Source: Virgibacillus_F sp049310925
GTDB lineage: Bacteria; Bacillota; Bacilli; Bacillales; Amphibacillaceae
Length of the DNA: 64,000 nucleotides
NCBI RefSeq assembly: GCF_049310925.1
Contig: NZ_JBMERP010000002.1
Span: 108,141 to 172,140 of the forward strand
Direction: 5' to 3'
Below the pieces are notes generated by a model. That model made no database searches and had not been told where the DNA came from. It saw nothing but the letters and a program-made list of their open reading frames with translations. The translations under genes were made by a program, and so were the position numbers. Each line of letters begins with the position of its first letter. Positions within the stretch are counted from its first letter, which is position 1. Positions 25,963-34,867 of the stretch are shown piece after piece.

Positions 25963-26520
25963 ATGTCTGATGCAATTTTGAATCACACACGAGAAAAAAT
26001 GACACAAGCTGTACAAGCATTCTCAAAAAACTTAGCAACAGTTAGAGCAGGAAGAGCTAATCCATCATTACTTGATAGTGTGTATGTTGATTATTATGGT
26101 GCTTCCACACCATTGAATCAGTTGGCTACTATTTCTGCTCCAGAAGCAAGGATGTTACTCATTACGCCTTATGACAAAACATCGATCGGTGAGATTGAAA
26201 AAGCAATTCAGAAAGCAGATTTAGGAATTTCACCATCAAGTGACGGAAACATTATTCGCATAGCTATTCCTTCACTAACTGAAGAGCGCCGTAAAGATTT
26301 AGTTAAAGTTGTTGGGAAATATGCGGAAGAAGCGCGTGTACAGGTTAGAAATATTCGCCGTGAATCTAATGATCAGCTTAAAAAGGCTGAAAAAAATGGT
26401 GACCTAACGGAAGATGAGCTACGCGGTGCGCAAGATAACGTACAAAAAGCAACAGATCACAACATAAATGAAGTTGATCAAGTAGCTAAGAATAAAGAAA
26501 AAGAAATTATGGAAGTTTGA
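25963..26520 (+). CDS. frr: Ribosome recycling factor
   Basis: Splits post-termination ribosomes together with EF-G. The three-helix-bundle family sequence is evident: VRAGRANPSLLDSVYVDYYG, then TPLNQLATISAPEARMLLI and the C-terminal VQVRNIRRESNDQLKK. At 185 aa it is standard. The pyrH-frr pair is conserved across bacteria. Confidence 0.98.
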   Translation: MSDAILNHTREKMTQAVQAFSKNLATVRAGRANPSLLDSVYVDYYGASTPLNQLATISAPEARMLLITPYDKTSIGEIEKAIQKADLGISPSSDGNIIRIAIPSLTEERRKDLVKVVGKYAEEARVQVRNIRRESNDQLKKAEKNGDLTEDELRGAQDNVQKATDHNINEVDQVAKNKEKEIMEV

Positions 26521-26546
26521 CATAAATTGCTAACAACATGATAATG

Positions 26547-26577
26547 CCCCCTAATTTAGGGGGTTTTTGTTTTTTTA
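26547..26577 (+). terminator. Intrinsic terminator after frr
   Basis: Stem CCCCCT/AGGGGG with an AATTT loop (26547-26563), followed by a long T-rich run. A strong rho-independent terminator ending the rpsB/tsf-pyrH-frr region. Confidence 0.88.
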
Positions 26578-26670
26578 CTAAATCGGTATAATAAATAATG
26601 GATAATCGTGATATAATGGAAACTTATCATATATAACTATAACAATCATATAATTCTTTTATCCGACATA

Positions 26671-26698
26671 TTGATGAAAATGGAAAGGATTGTATATA
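26671..26698 (+). promoter_or_regulatory. Candidate SigA promoter of uppS-cdsA
   Basis: TTGATG (26671-26676), 16-base spacer, TATATA (26693-26698), 30 bases before the uppS ATG and downstream of the frr terminator. A reasonable but not perfect match; other TATAAT boxes at 26587 and 26612 lack a -35 partner. Confidence 0.4.
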
Positions 26699-26727
26699 CA
26701 CAATCAATCGTATTCGGAGGACAAATT

Positions 26728-27492
26728 ATGTCAATGAAATTCCCTTTTTTTAGAACAAAAAAAGTAACAGATGATTCATTTAAGGTGGAAGAAACAAATA
26801 TACCTAGACATGTTGCTATAATTATGGACGGAAATGGTCGTTGGGCCAAAAAACGAGGACTTCCCAGAATTGCTGGTCATAAAGAAGGCATGAATGTAGT
26901 AAAGGAAATTGTTAAGGCTGCAACGTATTATAAGGTAGAAATCCTGACGTTATATGCCTTTTCAACAGAAAACTGGAAACGGCCAAAATCTGAAGTAGAA
27001 TTTCTTATGAAATTACCTAAAGAATTTTTACATACCTACTTGCCCGAACTAATTGAAAAAAATGTAAGAATCGATACAATTGGTGAGTTTGACGGACTAC
27101 CGATCCATACAAAAGAAGCAATTCAAAATGCAAAAGAACAAACGAAGGATAATGATGGATTATTATTAAACTTTGCTTTAAACTATGGAAGTAGATTTGA
27201 AATAATGCGTGCGATTAAACAGGTCTACACAGACATTGAAGAAACAGAGTTAACAATTGATCAGTTGGATGAAGAAATTTTTTCCGAATATTTGTATACA
27301 CAAGGGTTATCTGACCCTGATTTGTTAATACGAACAAGCGGTGAACAGCGATTAAGTAATTTTTTGCTTTGGCAATTAGCTTATGCAGAATTTTGGTTTA
27401 CCGATGTATTATGGCCAGATTTTAGTGAAGAAATTTTTAAAAAGGCTCTTCATGATTATCAACAGAGGAAGAGACGCTATGGAGGCATTTGA
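26728..27492 (+). CDS. uppS: Undecaprenyl diphosphate synthase (isoprenyl transferase)
   Basis: Cis-prenyltransferase making undecaprenyl diphosphate, the lipid carrier for peptidoglycan and teichoic acids. The catalytic aspartate D34 lies in IIMDGNGRWAKKRGLPRIAGH, and the C-terminal SGEQRLSNFLLWQLAYAEF motif is intact. ATG at 26728 has a GGAGG SD; upstream in-frame ATGs lack one. 254 aa. It is followed by cdsA as in most bacteria. Confidence 0.97.
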   Translation: MSMKFPFFRTKKVTDDSFKVEETNIPRHVAIIMDGNGRWAKKRGLPRIAGHKEGMNVVKEIVKAATYYKVEILTLYAFSTENWKRPKSEVEFLMKLPKEFLHTYLPELIEKNVRIDTIGEFDGLPIHTKEAIQNAKEQTKDNDGLLLNFALNYGSRFEIMRAIKQVYTDIEETELTIDQLDEEIFSEYLYTQGLSDPDLLIRTSGEQRLSNFLLWQLAYAEFWFTDVLWPDFSEEIFKKALHDYQQRKRRYGGI

Positions 27493-27507
27493 GGTGTTGA
27501 ACAAAAG

Positions 27508-28305
27508 ATGAAGCAACGAATACAGACAGCTATATTGGCATTAGCTATTTTTATACCATTTATCGTTATTGGCGGATTACCATTTGAAATTTTTGTTTAC
27601 TTCATGGCAACAATAGCATTAATTGAACTATTACGTATGAGAAAAGTGGGTAAATACTCTATTCCAGCGATTATGTCTATTATTATTTTATGGTTTTTAA
27701 TACTGCCATCACATTATGGTGAGGATGTATTGTGGCTATCTAAAACAGAAATTGTTATGTTATTTGCTATGCTGTTATTGTCTTATACCGTTTTATTAAA
27801 GAATAAATTTACATTTGAAGATGCTGGATTCATCATGTTAGCAACCGTTTATGTGGGAATGGGATTCTTCTATCTAATGGAGACAAGAGATGGTAAGGAA
27901 CTAGTAGGGTTAATGAATATATTTTATGTATTATTGGTTATTTGGGCAACAGACTCAGGGGCTTATTTTTTTGGACGGGCAATAGGAAAAAAGAAATTAT
28001 GGCCTATGATTAGTCCTAATAAGACTATTGAAGGTGCACTAGGTGGTATACTAATCTCAATTATTGTGGGAGTCATATACCATATAGTTACACCTTTTCC
28101 GCATTCTCTAGTAATTGTTATAGCTGTAACCATTCTTGTATCCATTTTTGGTCAAATTGGGGATTTAGTTGAATCTGCTTTTAAGCGTCACTATGGTGTA
28201 AAAGATTCAGGGGACATACTACCTGGTCATGGTGGGATGTTGGACAGATTAGACAGTTTATTATTTGTTTTACCACTGCTGCATTTCATTCGTTTTTTTA
28301 ATTGA
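27508..28305 (+). CDS. cdsA: Phosphatidate cytidylyltransferase CdsA
   Basis: Forms CDP-diacylglycerol from phosphatidate and CTP, the branch point of phospholipid synthesis. The 265-aa protein has about eight membrane helices and the CDS signature near the C-terminus (KDSGDILPGHGGMLDRLDSLLF) with the preceding SPNKTIEGALGG. In B. subtilis it is followed by dxr; here rasP follows after 86 bases. Confidence 0.96.
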   Translation: MKQRIQTAILALAIFIPFIVIGGLPFEIFVYFMATIALIELLRMRKVGKYSIPAIMSIIILWFLILPSHYGEDVLWLSKTEIVMLFAMLLLSYTVLLKNKFTFEDAGFIMLATVYVGMGFFYLMETRDGKELVGLMNIFYVLLVIWATDSGAYFFGRAIGKKKLWPMISPNKTIEGALGGILISIIVGVIYHIVTPFPHSLVIVIAVTILVSIFGQIGDLVESAFKRHYGVKDSGDILPGHGGMLDRLDSLLFVLPLLHFIRFFN

Positions 28306-28323
28306 AGAACCGATTTAAAAAAG

Positions 28324-28352
28324 TTGAATGGGCATGTAGTATAAGGTAGTAT
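28324..28352 (+). promoter_or_regulatory. Candidate SigA promoter upstream of rasP
   Basis: TTGAAT (28324-28329), 17-base spacer, TAGTAT (28347-28352), 40 bases before the rasP TTG. It lies in the gap where dxr would be expected, and would give rasP its own transcription. Confidence 0.45.
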
Positions 28353-28391
28353 TAGGTGTTAAATAGTTTTATCAAAAGGAAGGTGCTGTAG

Positions 28392-29648
28392 TTGACCACA
28401 GTTATTGCGTTTATTTTTATGTTTGGTTTACTCGTGTTCATTCATGAGTTAGGTCACTTAATATTTGCAAAACGTTCTGGAATGTTAGCGCGTGAATTTG
28501 CAATTGGATTTGGCCCGAAAATATTTGCTTTTACCAAAAATGAGACTGTATATACAATCCGATTACTTCCTGTTGGTGGATATGTTCGTGTTGCCGGTGA
28601 GGATCCGGAAATTGTAGAACTTAAACCAGGACATCATATCGGTATTGAGTTTAATAACAAGGGAAAAGTTAATAAAATAATTGTGAATAATAAATCTAAG
28701 CACCCTAATGCTCGTGTAATTGAGGTAGAACGTGCAGATCTCGATCTCGACTTAATCATTGAAGGTTTTGAGATTGACGAAGAAGAACGATTAAGATTTG
28801 AAGTAGACCCAAAAGCATTTTTCGTAATGGATGAAAAAGAAACACAGATAGCACCTTATGACCGACAATTTGCTTCTAAAAGTATCGGTCAACGGGCAAT
28901 GCAATTGTTTGCTGGCCCGATGATGAACTTCATCCTTGCCATATTTATCTTTCTGATATTAGGTTTTATTCAGGGTGTGCCTACTGAAAGGGCCTTACTT
29001 GACGAGATTCAACCTAATAGCCCAGCATCAGAGGCAGGATTTCAATCAGGAGATGAAATAGTCCAGGTTGAAGGTAACTCAGTAAGCACCTGGGAAGAGT
29101 TTACAAAAATAATTCGTGATAATCCTGAAGAATCTCTGTCGTTGGAAGTTGAACGTGATGGAGAAATTGTGGCTATCACAGTTGTTCCACGTGAGATTGA
29201 AGCTCAAGGAGGAACTATCGGCCAAATTGGTGTCGGGCAAGCGTTTGAAAAGTCTATTGTTCAAACAATCCAATACAGTTTCACCCAAACTTACGATATA
29301 ACAAAACTTATTTTAACTAATTTAGGTATGTTAGTTACTGGCCAGTTATCAATTGATATGCTATCAGGACCAGTAGGTATTTATGATGCAACTGATCAAG
29401 TTGTACAGACCGGTTTCATGAACTTCTTAATGTGGACTGCAATATTGAGCATTAATTTAGGTATCGTGAACATGGTGCCATTACCTGCACTTGACGGTGG
29501 ACGTTTACTGTTTGTAGGTATTGAAGCTGTTCGTGGAAAACCAATAGACCCACAAAAAGAAGGGGTTGTTCACTTTATTGGTTTTGCGTTATTAATGTTA
29601 TTAATGATAGTTGTTACATGGAATGATATTCAACGATTGTTCTTATAG
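28392..29648 (+). CDS. rasP: Site-2 intramembrane zinc metalloprotease RasP
   Basis: Cleaves transmembrane anti-sigma factors (RsiW in B. subtilis), FtsL and remnant signal peptides. The zinc motif HELGH (H18, E19, H22) is in the first membrane helix, a PDZ domain spans roughly residues 200-275 (NSPASEAGFQSGDEIVQVEG) and the third ligand motif NMVPLPALDGGR is near 360-371. At 418 aa it is complete. TTG start with SD AAGGAAGGTG. Neighbouring dxr and proS are absent. Confidence 0.95.
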   Translation: MTTVIAFIFMFGLLVFIHELGHLIFAKRSGMLAREFAIGFGPKIFAFTKNETVYTIRLLPVGGYVRVAGEDPEIVELKPGHHIGIEFNNKGKVNKIIVNNKSKHPNARVIEVERADLDLDLIIEGFEIDEEERLRFEVDPKAFFVMDEKETQIAPYDRQFASKSIGQRAMQLFAGPMMNFILAIFIFLILGFIQGVPTERALLDEIQPNSPASEAGFQSGDEIVQVEGNSVSTWEEFTKIIRDNPEESLSLEVERDGEIVAITVVPREIEAQGGTIGQIGVGQAFEKSIVQTIQYSFTQTYDITKLILTNLGMLVTGQLSIDMLSGPVGIYDATDQVVQTGFMNFLMWTAILSINLGIVNMVPLPALDGGRLLFVGIEAVRGKPIDPQKEGVVHFIGFALLMLLMIVVTWNDIQRLFL

Positions 29649-29683
29649 GAGTAGGGCAAAGCAGGCTTATAGTAAAGCAAATG

Positions 29684-29713
29684 AGAACCCTTGTCTAGTA
29701 GACAAGGGTTCTC
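29684..29713 (+). other. Perfect 13-base hairpin after rasP, no T-run
   Basis: GAGAACCCTTGTC pairs with GACAAGGGTTCTC around a four-base loop. The stem is strong but is followed by AAACCTTG rather than Ts, so it is not a standard intrinsic terminator. It could protect the rasP mRNA 3' end or act with a read-through-limiting factor; it directly precedes the repeat at 29730. Confidence 0.6.
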
Positions 29714-29729
29714 AAACCTTGAATTTAGT

Positions 29730-29834
29730 AGTAAGGAAAGTATAAAAACTTTCCTTACTACATAAGTGCAACTGAGGCTTGGCGAAAAGCCAGCAATTCT
29801 AACCTTTATTTGCGCAAGTATGGGGGAAGCGAAA
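29730..29834 (+). repeat. Dispersed hairpin repeat, copy 1 (upstream of polC)
   Basis: A 12-base stem AGTAAGGAAAGT/ACTTTCCTTACT (29730-29741/29748-29759) is followed by ACATAAGTGCAACT and GGCTTGGCG. The same arrangement occurs at 53597 (hairpin AGTAAAGAAAGT, then ACATACGTGCAACT and GGACTTTCGCC). The pair looks like a dispersed intergenic repeat family. The homologous part fades within about 60 bases; the rest runs up to the polC start. Confidence 0.65.
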
Positions 29835-32800
29835 ATGGATATATCAAAAACTGAAAAAATGGAAGTATTATTAAAGCAATTAGAACTATCTGAAAATGAA
29901 ATTTCTACTTATTTTAAAGATAGTCAATTAATTCGTTTAGAGGTATATAAGCAAGTGAAAAAATGGCACTTTCATATTCAAATCAACAGTATGCTGCCCT
30001 TTGGGGTTTACCAGGTTTTAACAACAAAGCTAAAAGATTCCTTCAGCCAGATTGCACAGGTTGATTGGACAATATACACAGAAAATAAAGATGAGACTGA
30101 CACATACATCTGTGATTATTGGCAGAATTTTTTACAATCTATAACAAATATTTCTCCAGCTTATAAGGATTTGATTCATAACCAGATTCCAACTGTTCAA
30201 AGTAATAAACTATCTATTACTGCTCGGAATGAGGCTGAAGCAGCTGCCTTAAGAAAGAGACTGGAAACTGCATTTAAAACGTATTGTGGCAAAGTAGGGA
30301 GCCGTTCTTATCAATTAGAAATTAACGTTAAAACTGAAGATAAAGATTTACAGGATTTCCGTAATCAAAAAGCTAAAGAGGACCAGGAAATCATTTTGAA
30401 AACTGTTATAGAGAAGGAAAAACGCGAGAAAAACATTTTAGATAAAGATAATGGTAAACCTTTTTCTATTGGCTATGGTATCCCTGATGAACCGATGGAA
30501 ATGGAATTGATTCAGGATGAGGAACGTCGTGTTACTGTCCAAGGATACGTTTTCTTTGTTGATATCCGTAAATTGCGTTCAGGTCGTAGTTTGTTGATTG
30601 CTAAAGCTACAGACTATACTGATTCATTACAAATAAAAATGTTTTCGAAGAATGACGAAGATGTTCAAAAGTTCGAACAGCTGAAAAAGGGTATGTGGGT
30701 CAAAGCTAGAGGGAGTATACAAACAGACATGTATACAAATGAACTTGCGATGATGGCGAATGATATTCTGGAAGTGAAAGTTAATCAAAAGAAAGATGAG
30801 GCACCTGAAGACAAAAAGCGTGTAGAATTACATGCTCATACTACCATGAGTCAGATGGATGCTGTTATATCACCAACTCGATTGGTAGAACAAGCTGCAA
30901 AATGGGGGCATAAAGCTGTTGCGATTACAGATCACGCAGGAGTGCAGGCATACCCTGATGCACATGCTGCTGGCCAGAAAAATGACATTAAAATCATTTA
31001 TGGTGTTGAAGCAAATTTAGTAGATGATGGTGTGCCAATTGCATATAACGAGCATGATATACAATTAGAAGATGCAACTTATGTAGTGTTTGACGTTGAG
31101 ACTACTGGTTTATCAGCAGTTTACGATACCATTATTGAGTTAGCTGGGGTAAAAATTAAAAATGGGGAGATCATTGATCGTTTTGAATCCTTCGCTAATC
31201 CACATCATAAGTTATCCGAAACAACGATTAATTTAACAGGAATTACAGATGATATGGTCGTTAATGCGCCGGAAATAGGCGATGTCTTACTTGACTTCAA
31301 AAAATGGATACAAGACGATGACATTTTAGTTGCCCACAACGCAAGCTTTGACATGGGGTTCCTAAATGAAGGATACAAAAAAATTAATCATGCTAAAGCA
31401 ACGAATCCAGTTATAGATACACTAGAACTTGCCCGATTTTTATTTCCAGAACTAAAGAATCACCGCTTAAATACGCTCTGTAAAAAGTTGGATATCGAGT
31501 TAACCCAACATCACCGTGCAATTTATGATGCTGAAGCAACAAGCTATTTGCTATGGAAACTAGTTCAGGATCTTTTAGAAGTGGAAATAACAAATCATAA
31601 TCACCTAAATAATCACATGGGAGAAGGAAATGCATATCAGCGTTCCCGTCCTCAGCATTGTATTTTACTTGCTAAAAACCAAGAAGGATTAAAAAACATC
31701 TATAAATTAGTCTCTCATGCACATATTGATTATTTTTACCGTGTACCGAGAATTCCAAGATCCAAGCTGCAGAAACTCCGTGAGGGGATCCTTGTAGGTT
31801 CTGCTTGTGACAAGGGTGAAGTCTTTGAAACAATGATGCAAAAATCAAAAGAGGAAGCTGAGAAGGTCGCTGAATTTTATGACTATATTGAAGTACAGCC
31901 ACCTGCTAACTATGCTCACTTAATTGAAAAAGAGCTTGTTGAAAATGAAGCACAGCTTTATGATATCATTTCTAACCTGGTGGACTTGGGTAAACGAATG
32001 GATAAGCTTGTTGTAGCAACAGGAAACGTTCATTATATTAATGAGCATGAAAAGTTGTACAGACAAATATTAATTTCTTCACAAAATGGTAATCCATTAG
32101 CAAGACAAACGTTACCGGATACACCATTTAGGACAACAAATGAAATGATAGATTGTTTTCATTTTTTAAATGACCAGACAAAAGAAGAGATTGTAGTTAC
32201 AAATACGAACAAATTAGCTGATTCTATTGAAGAAATTTCACCTGTTAAAGATGAATTATATACTCCGACTATTGAAGGTGCAGATCAAGAAATTCGCGAT
32301 TTAAGCTATAATCGTGCAAAATTTATTTATGGGGAAAAACTGCCTGACCTGGTAGTTGAACGACTTGAAAAAGAATTGAACAGCATTATTGGACATGGAT
32401 TTGCTGTTATTTATCTCATTTCACATAAACTAGTGAAAAAATCACTGGATGAAGGATATTTGGTTGGTTCCAGGGGTTCTGTTGGTTCTTCATTTGTAGC
32501 AACCATGACAGAAATAACAGAAGTTAATCCTTTGCCACCCCATTATGTTTGTGGGAAATGCCACTATTATGAATTCATTACTGATGGGTCTGCTGGAAGT
32601 GGATATGACCTTCCCGATAAATCGTGTCCTACTTGTGATATCGAGTTAAATAAAGATGGTCAGGATATTCCATTTGAAACGTTTTTAGGTTTTAAAGGAG
32701 ATAAAGTTCCGGATATTGACTTAAACTTTTCTGGTGAATACCAACCGAAAGCACATAATTATACAAAAGAATTGTTTGGGGAAGACAACGTATTTCGGGC

Positions 32801-34130
32801 TGGAACTATTGGAACGATAGCTGAGAAAACAGCCTATGGATATGTTAAGGGATATGCTTCTGACAAACAGTTAGTCTATAAGAATGCTGAAGTTGACAGA
32901 TTGGTCCAGGGATGTACAGGGGTGAAAAGAACTACTGGACAGCATCCAGGTGGCATTATTGTTGTACCTGACGACAAAGAAATATATGATTTTACGCCTA
33001 TTCAGTTCCCGGCAGATGATCGAAATAGTGAATGGAAAACAACGCATTTTGATTTTCATTCCATCCATGACAATTTACTCAAACTAGATATTCTTGGGCA
33101 TGATGATCCGACTGTTATACGTATGCTTCAGGATTTAAGTGGTATTGATCCAAAAACAATCCCAACAGATGACGACGGAGTAATGAAGTTATTTTCTGGA
33201 ACAGAGTCAATTGGTGTTACAGAAGAACAAATTAATTGTAAAACCGGAACTTTAGGTGTTCCCGAATTCGGCACTAAATTTGTTAGACAAATGCTCGAAG
33301 ATACAAAGCCAAAGACGTTCGCAGAACTCGTTATCATTTCAGGACTATCTCATGGGACAGATGTATGGCTTGGTAATGCACAGGAACTTATAAACGATGG
33401 TATTTGTACGCTGCCAGATGTTATTGGGTGTCGTGACGATATCATGGTGTACCTTATGCATAAAGGTCTGGATGCTTCGCTCGCATTTAAAATAATGGAA
33501 TTTGTCCGTAAAGGTAAAGGTCTTCAAGATGAATGGATAACCGAGATGAAAAAACATGGCGTGCCTGATTGGTATATTGACTCATGCAAAAAAATAAAGT
33601 ATATGTTTCCAAAGGCCCACGCGGCAGCATATGTATTAATGGCTGTTCGTATAGCCTACTTCAAGGTCCATCACCCTATTTTCTTTTACGCAGCATACTT
33701 TACAGTACGTGCGGGTGATTTTGACTTGATTTCAATGGTTAAAGGATCGAGTGCAATACGTGAACGTGTTGCTGAAATTGCTTATAAGGGAAATGATGCT
33801 AGTCCTAAAGAAAAAAGTTTAATGACTGTATTGGAAATCGCCTTAGAAATGCATGAACGTGGTATTGGATTACAACAGGTTGACTTATACAAGTCAAGTG
33901 CTACAGAATTTATTGTCGATGGAGATACTTTAATACCTCCTTTTAATGCAGTAGATGGACTTGGAACAAACGCTGCTTTGAACATAGTAAAGGCTCGTGA
34001 AGATGGAGAGTTTCTGTCAAAAGAAGATCTTAGGGAACGAAGCAGGATTTCCAAAACTGTATTGGAGTACCTAGACAGTCAAGGATGTTTAAAGGGTATG
34101 GCCGAAAAAAACCAATTATCCTTGTTCTAA
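29835..34130 (+). CDS. polC: DNA polymerase III alpha subunit, Gram-positive PolC type
   Basis: Replicative polymerase with built-in 3'-5' exonuclease. Order: N-terminal domain, OB fold (about 225-320), PHP domain from about 330 (VELHAHTTMSQMDA) interrupted by the DEDDh exonuclease (FDVETTGLSAVYD near 418; HNASFDMGFL near 500). Then zinc-binding cysteines (about 905-935), palm motif PDIDLNFSGEYQ (about 957) and a C-terminal clamp-binding QLSLF. The ATG at 29835 has SD GGGGGA; upstream codons run into the repeat element and are not used. 1431 aa, full length. proS, usually just upstream, is missing. Confidence 0.97.
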   Translation: MDISKTEKMEVLLKQLELSENEISTYFKDSQLIRLEVYKQVKKWHFHIQINSMLPFGVYQVLTTKLKDSFSQIAQVDWTIYTENKDETDTYICDYWQNFLQSITNISPAYKDLIHNQIPTVQSNKLSITARNEAEAAALRKRLETAFKTYCGKVGSRSYQLEINVKTEDKDLQDFRNQKAKEDQEIILKTVIEKEKREKNILDKDNGKPFSIGYGIPDEPMEMELIQDEERRVTVQGYVFFVDIRKLRSGRSLLIAKATDYTDSLQIKMFSKNDEDVQKFEQLKKGMWVKARGSIQTDMYTNELAMMANDILEVKVNQKKDEAPEDKKRVELHAHTTMSQMDAVISPTRLVEQAAKWGHKAVAITDHAGVQAYPDAHAAGQKNDIKIIYGVEANLVDDGVPIAYNEHDIQLEDATYVVFDVETTGLSAVYDTIIELAGVKIKNGEIIDRFESFANPHHKLSETTINLTGITDDMVVNAPEIGDVLLDFKKWIQDDDILVAHNASFDMGFLNEGYKKINHAKATNPVIDTLELARFLFPELKNHRLNTLCKKLDIELTQHHRAIYDAEATSYLLWKLVQDLLEVEITNHNHLNNHMGEGNAYQRSRPQHCILLAKNQEGLKNIYKLVSHAHIDYFYRVPRIPRSKLQKLREGILVGSACDKGEVFETMMQKSKEEAEKVAEFYDYIEVQPPANYAHLIEKELVENEAQLYDIISNLVDLGKRMDKLVVATGNVHYINEHEKLYRQILISSQNGNPLARQTLPDTPFRTTNEMIDCFHFLNDQTKEEIVVTNTNKLADSIEEISPVKDELYTPTIEGADQEIRDLSYNRAKFIYGEKLPDLVVERLEKELNSIIGHGFAVIYLISHKLVKKSLDEGYLVGSRGSVGSSFVATMTEITEVNPLPPHYVCGKCHYYEFITDGSAGSGYDLPDKSCPTCDIELNKDGQDIPFETFLGFKGDKVPDIDLNFSGEYQPKAHNYTKELFGEDNVFRAGTIGTIAEKTAYGYVKGYASDKQLVYKNAEVDRLVQGCTGVKRTTGQHPGGIIVVPDDKEIYDFTPIQFPADDRNSEWKTTHFDFHSIHDNLLKLDILGHDDPTVIRMLQDLSGIDPKTIPTDDDGVMKLFSGTESIGVTEEQINCKTGTLGVPEFGTKFVRQMLEDTKPKTFAELVIISGLSHGTDVWLGNAQELINDGICTLPDVIGCRDDIMVYLMHKGLDASLAFKIMEFVRKGKGLQDEWITEMKKHGVPDWYIDSCKKIKYMFPKAHAAAYVLMAVRIAYFKVHHPIFFYAAYFTVRAGDFDLISMVKGSSAIRERVAEIAYKGNDASPKEKSLMTVLEIALEMHERGIGLQQVDLYKSSATEFIVDGDTLIPPFNAVDGLGTNAALNIVKAREDGEFLSKEDLRERSRISKTVLEYLDSQGCLKGMAEKNQLSLF

Positions 34131-34151
34131 AAGAGTTCAATGACTAGTACC

Positions 34152-34180
34152 TTGCTTAAAACACAAAATTATGATATAGT
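34152..34180 (+). promoter_or_regulatory. Probable SigA promoter of the rimP-nusA-infB operon
   Basis: TTGCTT (34152-34157), 17-base spacer, TATAGT (34175-34180), about 200 bases before rimP and upstream of two terminator hairpins. Confidence 0.55.
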
Positions 34181-34212
34181 TTTATTGGTAAGAAATGATA
34201 CGAACGGTTAAG

Positions 34213-34238
34213 AGAGTGGGAGAACCCCACTCTTTCTT
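34213..34238 (+). terminator. Leader hairpin 1 upstream of rimP
   Basis: AGAGTGGG (34213-34220) pairs with CCCACTCT (34226-34233), five-base loop, followed by a T-rich but interrupted tract TTCTTC. The weak U-tract is the kind that depends on NusA for efficient termination. Confidence 0.65.
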
Positions 34239-34263
34239 CATACTACCATCCTACTTAGAAAAT

Positions 34264-34300
34264 CCCCTTGCCACATTTACTAGGCAAGGGGTTTATTTTG
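34264..34300 (+). terminator. Leader hairpin 2 upstream of rimP
   Basis: A perfect nine-base stem CCCCTTGCC (34264-34272)/GGCAAGGGG (34283-34291), ten-base loop, followed by TTTATTTT. A good intrinsic terminator lying between the promoter and the first gene of the operon, or alternatively ending the polC transcript. Confidence 0.75.
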
Positions 34301-34382
34301 AAAAAAACATAGTGGTTAAATGAATTTGGGTAGTATGGTTCATAATAAGAAACAAATACAATTGAATAGAGGAGGATTGTTC

Positions 34383-34853
34383 TTGAGTTCCCAAGTGATT
34401 AAAAACACCGAAAATTTGTTGCAGCCTATTTTAGAAGAAAAAAACCTAGAGTTGGTTGACGTTGAATATGTCAAAGAAGGAAAAAATTGGTTTTTACGCG
34501 TCTACCTTGATAAAGAAGGCGGTATAGATATAGCAGAATGCGGAGAAGTTTCAGAGCAATTAAGTGAGAAGTTAGATGAAACAGACCCAATTACGGATGC
34601 TTATTTTCTTGAAGTTTCTTCACCAGGTGTAGAACGACCACTAAAAACAGAAGCTGATTTCGAAAAAAATGTTAGTAAAAATGTTTTTGTAAAGCTATAT
34701 GAACCTATTGATGGGGAAAAAGAGTACGAGGGAATCTTAACTGGTTTTTCTGAAAGTACTGCAAGCATTGAGTATAAAGTTAAGACAAGAAAAAAAACAG
34801 TTGAAATTCCATTTAATAAGATAGCAAAAGCAAGAACCGCAATTACGTTATAA
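34383..34853 (+). CDS. rimP: Ribosome maturation factor RimP
   Basis: Needed for 30S maturation. The N-terminal alpha/beta domain (LELVDVEYVKEGKNWFLRVYLDKEGGIDI), the VSSPGVERPLK loop and the C-terminal SH3-like barrel are clear. TTG at 34383 is chosen since GAGGAGG (34370-34376) precedes it by six bases and it gives the family length (156 aa); an upstream in-frame ATG at 34320 lies before this SD. First gene of the nusA operon. Confidence 0.94.
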   Translation: MSSQVIKNTENLLQPILEEKNLELVDVEYVKEGKNWFLRVYLDKEGGIDIAECGEVSEQLSEKLDETDPITDAYFLEVSSPGVERPLKTEADFEKNVSKNVFVKLYEPIDGEKEYEGILTGFSESTASIEYKVKTRKKTVEIPFNKIAKARTAITL

Positions 34854-34867
34854 AGGGGGAAAATATA

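Noticed and set aside
26581..26622. TATAAT-like boxes as the uppS promoter
   Set aside because: Neither box (26587, 26612) has an acceptable -35 at 16-18 bases, and the first directly follows the frr terminator.
28306..28391. Possible dxr pseudogene remnant
   Set aside because: The 86 bases show no stretch translatable into a Dxr-like segment in any frame.
29766..29834. Upstream extension of polC by 23 codons
   Set aside because: The extension translates repeat-element sequence, has no SD, and a proper SD exists for the ATG at 29835.
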